From contig PEUP01000011.1 of assembly GCA_002780705.1 (NCBI GenBank), positions 1 to 11,151 of the forward strand: 11,151 nt of DNA, written 5' to 3'. Positions 5,844 to 11,151 of the stretch are shown here, piece by piece. Positions within the stretch are counted from its first letter, which is position 1; each line of letters starts with the position of its first letter. A model generated the notes under the pieces. The model was not told the DNA's origin. It saw only the letters and a list, made by a program, of their open reading frames with translations, and did not search any database. Source of the DNA: Elusimicrobia bacterium CG03_land_8_20_14_0_80_50_18 (GTDB taxonomy: Bacteria > CG03). Both the position numbers and the translations under genes were made by a program.

Positions 5844-6712
5844 TTTTCCTCCGGCATATATTTATCCATTATAACGCCGAGTTTCTTTCTCATGGCGGGG
5901 CTTATATGTTTTTTATCCGTCATCACGGCGCCGCGAAGAGCCTCAGCGCAGAGGCAGGATCTTTCAAACGCAAGACGGGGGATGATGTTTTTCAGTATCT
6001 GCTTGGCCTTGGCTATATTTTTATTGAAATTGGCCATGACTTTCTCGGTATTTACCTCTTCGCCCTCTTTCCACACATCGTAATCCGTCACATGCGCCAT
6101 GGTGGCGTAGCAGATCTCCGCCTCGCGGGCGAGAAAAGCCTCGGGCATTGCCGTCATACCGACGACGGCGGCTCCCATGGAACGGTAGAACAGCGATTCG
6201 GCTTTGGTCGAAAAGCGCGGGCCTTCTATAACGACGAAGGTGCCGCCTTTGTGCGCCCGGGCTCCCGTCTCTTTCACCGTTTTATACAGTATCTCCGAAA
6301 GCTCGCCGCAGAAAGGCTCTGCCAGCGGGACATGCGCGACAACGCCCTCACCGAAGAAAGTGGAGCGGCCGCGCTGTTTTGTGTTATCAAATATCTGATC
6401 CGGCACAACTATATCCGTGGGATGATTCTCTTCCTTCAGAGAACCGCAGGCGCTGACTGAGATGATCCTCTCAACGCCTATGGACTTCAGGGCATATATA
6501 TTGGCCCGCGAATTCACCTCGCTGGGCAGTATTCTGTGGCCGCGGCCGTGACGCGGGAGAAAAGCCACTCTCACACCGTCCAGTTCCCCGCAGATTATGC
6601 TGTCAGAAGGCCTGCCGTAAGGAGTGGATACTTCCACCTCCTCCACATTAACTATCCCCTCAAGATCATAAAGGCCGCTTCCGCCTATTACCGCTATCTT
6701 CACTTTTTCCAT
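5840..6712 (-). CDS. mtnP: S-methyl-5'-thioadenosine phosphorylase (MTAP)
   Basis: A 290-residue nucleoside phosphorylase of the MTAP/PNP class. Recognisable parts are G10-G-S-G-L-Y-D, P31-Y-G-R-P-S, the phosphate-binding block R54-H-G-R-G-H, S87-A-C-G-S, E163-G-P-R-F-S-T, G185-M-T-A-M-P-E and T209-D-Y-D-V-W. D210 and D212 correspond to the aspartates that read the 6-amino purine in MTAP, which favours adenine nucleosides over inosine. The expected reaction is MTA (or 5'-deoxyadenosine) plus phosphate to adenine plus 5-methylthioribose-1-phosphate (or its 5-deoxy analogue). The C-terminal 40 residues (about 250-290) are an extra helical tail beyond the core. The start is fixed by GGAGG 6 nt upstream. 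It begins 12 nt after the DHH gene and overlaps PfkB. No mtnA/B/C homologue is in the window. Confidence 0.93.
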   Translation of the reverse strand: MEKVKIAVIGGSGLYDLEGIVNVEEVEVSTPYGRPSDSIICGELDGVRVAFLPRHGRGHRILPSEVNSRANIYALKSIGVERIISVSACGSLKEENHPTDIVVPDQIFDNTKQRGRSTFFGEGVVAHVPLAEPFCGELSEILYKTVKETGARAHKGGTFVVIEGPRFSTKAESLFYRSMGAAVVGMTAMPEAFLAREAEICYATMAHVTDYDVWKEGEEVNTEKVMANFNKNIAKAKQILKNIIPRLAFERSCLCAEALRGAVMTDKKHISPAMRKKLGVIMDKYMPEEK

Positions 6713-6724
6713 CTCGTTCCTCCG

Positions 6725-7993
6725 TTATAAAGCCGAAAGCTTTTCCTCAAAAATACACATGATCTCTTTCACGGGAAATTCTTTCTTTGTCCTGCATTCA
6801 GCGGCAAAAGGATGCCCGCCGCCGGAAGCGTATTCCTTCCCTATGGCGTTTTGAAAAGCCAGGGCCAGGGCGTGCGCGAAATTGCCGCAGTGCAATTTCC
6901 CAGTCCTGGAACGGAAGGAAAAATGAACGCCTTTCCCGCCCATGTCTGAAAACATTATAAACATCACATCTTCCTTATCCGACGGAAGTTCATATAAAAC
7001 GACACTGCCCACCATGGGCATGAGTTTCACATTTTCGCCCTTGAAAAGATATATGTCCGTGGCGTCAACCGTTTTTACAATATCCGCCTTGTGCATGAGA
7101 GAAGCTGTTTTTTCCCAGTCCGAAAGATAATATTCAAATATTTTTTTCGCGCGGGACGCGTCGGGAAACGCGCCGATGAATGCCCCTTCAGATGAGAAGG
7201 GCTGAGGGTTCTTAAGCCATTCCTCAAGGTTATCAAAGGCGAACCGGCCGCTTGCCACATCGGCGAGCTCCTTATCCCTGTCATTGTAAAAATACTGGAA
7301 GCCGCCGCCGCCAAGAGCGAAGATTATTTCCGCGGCCTGGTTCAGAAGAGTTGTTTTCGCCCTCTGCTTCACCTCAAACATCGTCGGGCGGGAATCTATC
7401 TTATTGAGCAGCCACGCGTATTTTTCTTTAACGCCGTCATAAAATGGTTTCACATAATCTGATATGTCTTCGGTGGCCGGCTCAATGGCCCAGTCGCCCT
7501 TCAGACCTATCAGCGCGGCGATATCGTCACTCCGGTCAACAGCGCCGCAAAAAGAAGCGAGCATGTGGGCGACGGAACTGCCCGAACACCTTTGATACGC
7601 GCCGAGCACGGGATTAACAACCGTCACCCTTTTGAGCTCTTCGCCTAAAAGAGGGTGATGATCCAGGATGATTATGTTGTCGTGAATATCAGCGTAGGCG
7701 TCATAATAACCCATCGTGGCTTTATCCGCGACAAAGATGATATCGGGTTTATGATTTACAATGTCTTTCTTCAGGCGCGATTCCTCAAGCTCCATGGTCG
7801 TGGGCACCTTTACCGTAACAGAGATGTCTTTTTTCTCAAGAAGCCGCTTGAGAATAATGCCGGAAGTGATGCCGTCCGGATCATCATGACAGTAAACAAG
7901 AGCTTTTTTGCCGCGGGCGTCTTCTATCTTCGCGGAAACTTTCTCAAAATTCAGCGCTCCGGCCTCGGCCTTTACAAATTCAGCATATGTCAT
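6725..7993 (-). CDS. DHH family phosphoesterase (RecJ-like)
   Basis: A 422-residue DHH-DHHA1 phosphoesterase. Motif I is C35-H-D-D-P-D-G, followed by D90, the D111-H-H113 triad, and G165-x2-G-D-W (D167). The C-terminal DHHA1 motif is G391-G-G-H394. These make up the Mn site and substrate clamp. The family hydrolyses phosphodiesters in single-stranded DNA, nano-RNA or cyclic dinucleotides. There is no N-terminal PAS/GGDEF domain, so GdpP-type c-di-AMP function is less likely than a RecJ/NrnA-like or small-substrate role. Residues about 180-310, between the two domains, are not recognised. AAAGGAG lies 5 nt before the ATG, and the ATG overlaps the kinase 2 stop. The neighbours suggest nucleotide rather than DNA-repair substrates, but that is inference. 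Confidence 0.88.
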   Translation of the reverse strand: MTYAEFVKAEAGALNFEKVSAKIEDARGKKALVYCHDDPDGITSGIILKRLLEKKDISVTVKVPTTMELEESRLKKDIVNHKPDIIFVADKATMGYYDAYADIHDNIIILDHHPLLGEELKRVTVVNPVLGAYQRCSGSSVAHMLASFCGAVDRSDDIAALIGLKGDWAIEPATEDISDYVKPFYDGVKEKYAWLLNKIDSRPTMFEVKQRAKTTLLNQAAEIIFALGGGGFQYFYNDRDKELADVASGRFAFDNLEEWLKNPQPFSSEGAFIGAFPDASRAKKIFEYYLSDWEKTASLMHKADIVKTVDATDIYLFKGENVKLMPMVGSVVLYELPSDKEDVMFIMFSDMGGKGVHFSFRSRTGKLHCGNFAHALALAFQNAIGKEYASGGGHPFAAECRTKKEFPVKEIMCIFEEKLSAL

Positions 7994-8619
7994 CTTAACT
8001 CCTTTATCAGCGCGTCAAACTGGCCCAATAACGCGTCCAGCCCCTCGGAAGAATTGTCCAGAACAAAAAAATCACCCGGCAGGACCTTTGCCAGGGCCGG
8101 GCGGTCGGTGAGAAATATTTTTTCAATATCGTCATTTTTGTAATAACTTTCCATCAGATCCGTCGGGACTATGTGATCATCAAGCGCGTTATTCTTCTGC
8201 TGTTCAAATCTTTTTCTGTTCCGCTCCAGGCACAGATCGTAGGGACAGTAAATATAGACTATCATGGCCCTTGCGAAAGTCTCAGACCTGAAATTTTTAA
8301 GAGCCGAGATATAGTTATCTCTGGCGAATTCTATAAAGACAAGATCGTTTCCTGATTTTACATCTTCAAGACGGCTGTCTATGGTGCTGAGCACCTCGTC
8401 CACGATGGTGAAATCCGTCACCTCGAAACCGCCCTCTTTTCTGAGATGCCTTTTAAATTCCGTGTCTTTATCAAGGAGCTCTTTGAGAATGGGGAAATCG
8501 TCCACCCTTTCCACTTTTTCAATTTGCTCCGTTTCCTTGAGCTTCTTTATTATCGTCTCATACACAAAAGACTTGCCGCAGCCGGGCCGGCCCAGAAGAA
8601 AAATATAGTCTTTTTTCAT
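7990..8619 (-). CDS. P-loop kinase-like protein, cassette copy 2
   Basis: A 209-residue paralogue of the 3298-3909 protein. Walker A is G10-R-P-G-C-G-K-S17. The shared blocks are E37-R-V-D-D-F-P-I-L, G-G-F-E-V-x-D (63-69), I96-E-F-A-R100, C130-x2-R-N-x2-R137 and N162-D-D. An upstream in-frame ATG at 8631 would add four residues, but the ATG at 8619 gives the same 4-nt ATGA overlap with its TIM-barrel partner that copy 1 shows, so it is preferred. It has no Shine-Dalgarno and is likely translationally coupled. Predicted role: cytoplasmic ATP-binding kinase or NTPase with unknown substrate. The two copies differ most in the central region and C-terminal third, consistent with different substrates. 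Confidence 0.75.
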   Translation of the reverse strand: MKKDYIFLLGRPGCGKSFVYETIIKKLKETEQIEKVERVDDFPILKELLDKDTEFKRHLRKEGGFEVTDFTIVDEVLSTIDSRLEDVKSGNDLVFIEFARDNYISALKNFRSETFARAMIVYIYCPYDLCLERNRKRFEQQKNNALDDHIVPTDLMESYYKNDDIEKIFLTDRPALAKVLPGDFFVLDNSSEGLDALLGQFDALIKELR

Positions 8620-9602
8620 AGAGCAAGGCACTCCCTCACATATTCCAGTTCTTCTTTCACCAGCTCGTTGCGTATCGCAAGATATTCCTTCACCTTGGCT
8701 GCGGTCTCAAGTATTATCACTTCCGGTTCCAGCGTCTTGACAATCTTGCCGTATTCTATAAGGTTGGCTTTCTGTAAAGGACCTTCGGTCTTGTGAAGCG
8801 GAGGGTGGAATGTAAAAGTCTTAGGAACAAAATCATTAAGATGGAGTTCTTTCACCATATCCTTGGGAATCTTTTTCATGACCTGTTCTGGATTCTCAGG
8901 CACGGGCTTGGCGTTGCCTCCCGGAGCCAGAGCGCGGGTGAACCAATGGCCTATGTCCAGGTTATAATAGACTTCAGCGCCTTTGTCCCGGCACTTCTGA
9001 ACAAGCCTGATACCGTCTTCAGGTTCTACATATAAAGTATCAAAAGATACATTATTCTCAATATGAAAATTGATGCCTTTCGCATATTCGGCAAGTTCCA
9101 CAACGCTTTCTACAATAGCCGTCTCAAACTTCTCCATCCATATAGGACCGTTCAGATAAAAAGGCGCCGTGCCGGGATGCATATTGAGATGTTTAGCTCC
9201 TATATCTCGGGCAAAATCTATATAAAGTTTATGCAGTTCAACAGACTTCTTCCTGTCTTCCTTCTGTATGCAGACAACAGCGCTGCCTATGCCCGGCGGA
9301 GAATACGGAAGATGTACTGAAAGTGTTATATCGCTCTCTTCAGCTTTTTTCCTTATGGCCATACGGTCTTCTTTAGACATTGTTATATAGGGATTGGGAA
9401 TATCCGCATCCAGTTCTATATGATTAAGTCCCTGGGCTTTAGCCATATCCAGCTGTTTGAGAACATTTTTCTTGAATTCAACAAGGCCGAGGGCGTTCAT
9501 GGAAAACATAGAAATTTCGCCGCTAAGAATCTTATTCCTTGTTTCTTCCGGCAAAACATCCACAATAAATAAATTCGTAAAATTCCTTCCAAGTCTTATC
9601 AT
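8616..9602 (-). CDS. Sugar phosphate isomerase/epimerase-like TIM barrel, cassette copy 2
   Basis: A 328-residue paralogue of TIM-barrel 1, of the AP-endonuclease-2/xylose-isomerase-like superfamily. The equivalent putative ligands are E63 (HIELDA), H97 (SVHLPY), H142 (LNMHPG), E182 (HIENN), D216 and H219 (LDIGHW), H254 (ELHLND), H266 and H270 (FHPPLH), and E299 (IILETA). A longer reading (to 9719) exists, but the protein similarity begins at MIRLGRNFTN and GGGAGG lies 5 nt before the ATG at 9602, so this start is chosen. That ribosome site is sequestered in a hairpin of the upstream leader. It is the first gene of the long string. Its substrate is unknown; pairing with a kinase suggests a phosphorylated sugar. 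Confidence 0.85.
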   Translation of the reverse strand: MIRLGRNFTNLFIVDVLPEETRNKILSGEISMFSMNALGLVEFKKNVLKQLDMAKAQGLNHIELDADIPNPYITMSKEDRMAIRKKAEESDITLSVHLPYSPPGIGSAVVCIQKEDRKKSVELHKLYIDFARDIGAKHLNMHPGTAPFYLNGPIWMEKFETAIVESVVELAEYAKGINFHIENNVSFDTLYVEPEDGIRLVQKCRDKGAEVYYNLDIGHWFTRALAPGGNAKPVPENPEQVMKKIPKDMVKELHLNDFVPKTFTFHPPLHKTEGPLQKANLIEYGKIVKTLEPEVIILETAAKVKEYLAIRNELVKEELEYVRECLAL

Positions 9603-9767
9603 TTGTGCCTCCCGAAGGAGGGGTTTTCTAACCCCGATACAATTCTCTGAAGGTAGGTTGGCGCCCGCCTTTCGAAACTTCCAAAAATTACGCAAAAAAT
9701 AGCCAGCGACACATCCCAATACTGTGATTTAACACCGGATGCCGGCCTATCCTGATGCCTAAGCATG
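9603..9767 (-). promoter_or_regulatory. Candidate structured 5' leader of the salvage string
   Basis: This is the roughly 165-nt untranslated stretch between the predicted start of transcription and TIM-barrel 2. On the minus strand its 3' end forms two adjacent hairpins: GGGGTT-AGAA-AACCCC (9635-9620) and CCTCC-TTCG-GGAGG (9621-9608). The second has an extra-stable C(UUCG)G loop and contains the Shine-Dalgarno of the next gene. The hairpins share two bases (9620-9621), so their full forms compete. Upstream there are shorter inverted repeats (CCGG-CAT-CCGG, ATGC-TTAG-GCAT, CACA/TGTG) and a possible long-range TTCTC/GAGAA pairing. It matches no riboswitch consensus I know. Confidence 0.5.
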
Positions 9768-9773
9768 AGAACA

Positions 9774-9802
9774 ATTATATCAGTTTTTGCTCTTGATTGC
9801 AA
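9774..9802 (-). promoter_or_regulatory. Candidate promoter of the TIM-kinase-mtnP string
   Basis: On the minus strand a perfect TATAAT (9779-9774) is preceded by exactly 17 nt and TTGCAA (9802-9797), a 4/6 match to the -35 consensus. It overlaps the 3' end of the RNase H gene (stop at 9780-9782) and predicts initiation near 9767. Confidence 0.6.
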
Positions 9803-10367
9803 GAACGGAAAGAGCATCCGCCGTCTTGTTTTTTGAACGGTCTATGTGTTTGAACGACACCGCCGCGTTTTTTTTCAATTTAATTGTTTTTATTTTATCC
9901 CTGACCTCTGAAAGAAGTTCTGCTATTTCCCGGTCCTTTACCCTCCAAAGGCCGTTGATCTGATTCACCATAAGAAGCGAATCGGAATAAACACATAGCG
10001 AAGCGAATTTGTCTTTGATCTTCGCCGCTTCCTCAAGAGCGAGAATCAAGGCGGAATATTCCGCCTGATTGTTTGTCTTTACACCCAGATACTCTGACAG
10101 TTCCGATATGATCTCGGAACCCCTGAGCAAAACAGCGCCCGCGCCGGCAGGGCCGGGGTTTGGCTTCGCCGCTCCGTCCACGAAGCATTCAACAACAGCG
10201 GATGCTTTCGGCGATGAAGATGAGACAGCGCTCATTACCGTCCCCTTGAGTAATTTCTTCACCCTGGACGGCTTTAAGCCCTTGTATTTTTTATAAAGTT
10301 TCGTAAAGCTCTGTTCTTCAGCGAGAAATGCTAAAATCTCGCCGTCTTTTGGTAAATCCGATTTCAC
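9780..10367 (-). CDS. Ribonuclease H family protein with N-terminal helical extension
   Basis: A 195-residue protein. The C-terminal RNase HI-like domain (about 60-190) has all four acidic catalytic positions: D64 (FVDGAAKPNPGPAG), E103 (NNQAEY), D129 (YSDS) and D184 (NKTADAL), with H174 in the expected loop. It should cleave RNA in RNA/DNA hybrids. Residues 1-45 form a separate helical piece (ILAFLAEEQSFTKLYKKYKG) resembling a small HTH-like antitoxin/DUF433 fold, followed by a Ser-rich linker (46-55). The start is GTG with no clear ribosome site. An internal ATG at 10235 (residue 45) has AGGGG upstream and would yield the bare RNase H domain, so two products are possible. It lies 16 nt after the zinc-ribbon gene, whose partner it probably is in one operon. 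Confidence 0.88.
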   Translation of the reverse strand: MKSDLPKDGEILAFLAEEQSFTKLYKKYKGLKPSRVKKLLKGTVMSAVSSSSPKASAVVECFVDGAAKPNPGPAGAGAVLLRGSEIISELSEYLGVKTNNQAEYSALILALEEAAKIKDKFASLCVYSDSLLMVNQINGLWRVKDREIAELLSEVRDKIKTIKLKKNAAVSFKHIDRSKNKTADALSVLAIKSKN

Positions 10368-10383
10368 GGGCGCGAAGCCTTCC

Positions 10384-11097
10384 TCACGCGCACAACATAC
10401 GGCCGCAATTCTCGCAAACCACTATGTCGGCGGAGGAAACCTCTATGATCTGCTGTCTTGTCAAAGCTATGTTACAGCCACCGCAGGCATTGCCATCTTT
10501 AACTTTGACGACGGCAATCCCGCCTTTTGATTTTCTTATCCTCTCATACTGCTCAAGGGCTTTAGCCAGAGAGCTGTCGGATTTCATGCTTTCCGCGCTT
10601 TCATCGCGAGCTTTTTTTTTGCTCTCCAGACTGGCCGACAAGGCGTCTTTTTCCGTGTTCAGCGCCTGGCATCGGGACTTCATTTCGGCTATTTGCTTTG
10701 CGGCATTTTCTTTCAAGGCCGAGACTGATTTTTTTTCCTCCTCAACCTTATCCATCAATTCCAGAAGAGAGGTTTCCGCGTCCGACACCTGATTTTTTTT
10801 ATTCTTTATCCCCTCCAGAATCGTCGTATACAGATCATTTGTCTTGACGGCGTAAAGCTCCGACTGGGATTTTTTAATTTCTTCGTTGAATTTACGAATG
10901 TCGTTTTCCAGCTCCTGCTGAGCCACGGCCTGTTTTTTATATTCTTCATCAGCCGCCTTTAAACTCTCATTCAAAGCGTCTATTTCTTTTTTACCGTTAT
11001 TTATTTCTTCCGGAATAGCCGCTATCCAGGCAGTGACGGAATCCAGTTCGCTGTCTTTCGCCTGAAGCCCCATAAGTTTTTCTATAATTCTGGACAT
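10384..11097 (-). CDS. Coiled-coil C4 zinc-ribbon protein (DUF164 family)
   Basis: A 237-residue protein. Residues about 10-185 are a long charged, Glu/Lys/Ala-rich antiparallel coiled coil. The C-terminus is a zinc ribbon with C205-G-G-C208 and C228-E-N-C231 (plus C236), preceded by the typical I-A-V-V-K-V-K-D-G. This domain order is that of the widespread bacterial DUF164 / CT398-like proteins, thought to bind nucleic acid or act as a scaffold; no enzymatic activity is known. GAGGAG lies 3 nt before the ATG. It is followed by the RNase H gene after 16 nt, a neighbourhood consistent with an RNA-linked function. Confidence 0.88.
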   Translation of the reverse strand: MSRIIEKLMGLQAKDSELDSVTAWIAAIPEEINNGKKEIDALNESLKAADEEYKKQAVAQQELENDIRKFNEEIKKSQSELYAVKTNDLYTTILEGIKNKKNQVSDAETSLLELMDKVEEEKKSVSALKENAAKQIAEMKSRCQALNTEKDALSASLESKKKARDESAESMKSDSSLAKALEQYERIRKSKGGIAVVKVKDGNACGGCNIALTRQQIIEVSSADIVVCENCGRMLCA

Positions 11098-11151
11098 TTT
11101 CTCCTCATCGCTGCGCTCGCTTAGCTCTATATCCGCGTCCTATATTGGGCG
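11098..11151 (-). other. Upstream edge, no gene assignable
   Basis: The last 54 nt contain the ribosome site of the zinc-ribbon gene. All three minus-strand frames meet a stop; the longest open one runs from the edge to a TGA at 11107-11105 (14 residues, ending KRAQR). This could be the tail of an upstream gene overlapping the ribosome site, but the residues are not recognisable. Confidence 0.25.

Noticed and set aside
9603..9767. The leader as a 6S RNA or a known riboswitch (purine, SAM, SAH, c-di-GMP)
   Set aside because: A weak TTCTC/GAGAA closing stem is suggestive of 6S, but I could not match the central bubble or the consensus of any known riboswitch class; kept only as an unclassified structured leader.
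9599..9817. 72-residue minus-strand ORF and an N-terminal extension of TIM-barrel 2 to 9719
   Set aside because: Both run through the promoter and hairpin-rich leader. Paralogue similarity starts at residue MIRLGRNFTN with a good ribosome site, so the upstream reading is treated as non-coding.

Overview
The window reads as a compact bacterial chromosome segment. Genes are tightly packed, many overlap by 4 nt (ATGA), Shine-Dalgarno sites are strong GGAGG types, and promoters are sigma70-like. There is a lipoprotein signal and a tRNA cluster without encoded CCA. I see no transposase, phage gene, CRISPR array or rRNA. The gene mix is compatible with an uncultivated Gram-negative lineage, for example of the Omnitrophota/Elusimicrobiota kind. 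That placement is only an impression, because nothing in the sequence is a true taxonomic marker.

Layout, left to right. (1) Positions 1-75 hold a GC-rich element whose end resembles the 3' end of a tRNA. (2) Positions 104-517 on the plus strand hold a small cold-shock unit: a near-consensus promoter, a cold-shock-domain gene (200-394), and a 38-codon Lys/Arg-rich ORF (401-517) in the same frame 6 nt after the csp stop. (3) Positions 585-864 on the minus strand hold tRNA-Ala(CGC), tRNA-Lys(CTT) and tRNA-Arg(TCG), with a candidate promoter at 970-997 and a GC-rich leader. (4) From 1008 to the right edge everything is on the minus strand. In transcription order (right to left): a coiled-coil C4 zinc-ribbon protein, an RNase H, then a promoter and a roughly 165-nt structured leader, then a long gene string. 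That string is TIM-barrel 2, P-loop kinase 2, DHH phosphoesterase, MTA phosphorylase (mtnP), PfkB sugar/nucleoside kinase, TIM-barrel 1, P-loop kinase 1, adenosine deaminase, DUF3006 protein and a secreted PLD-type lipoprotein.

The most striking structure is a duplicated two-gene cassette. Each copy encodes an AP-endonuclease-2/xylose-isomerase-like TIM barrel followed, with an ATGA overlap, by a small GRPGCGKS P-loop kinase-like protein. The two cassettes flank the DHH-mtnP-PfkB core. With adenosine deaminase next door, the set looks like a nucleoside salvage pathway, perhaps for 5'-methylthioadenosine or 5'-deoxyadenosine. The cassette proteins would then act on the released sugar phosphate or on a nucleotide. 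The family assignments are visible in the sequence; the joint pathway is inference. The string is preceded by a candidate regulatory leader in which the Shine-Dalgarno of the first gene sits inside a C(UUCG)G hairpin.
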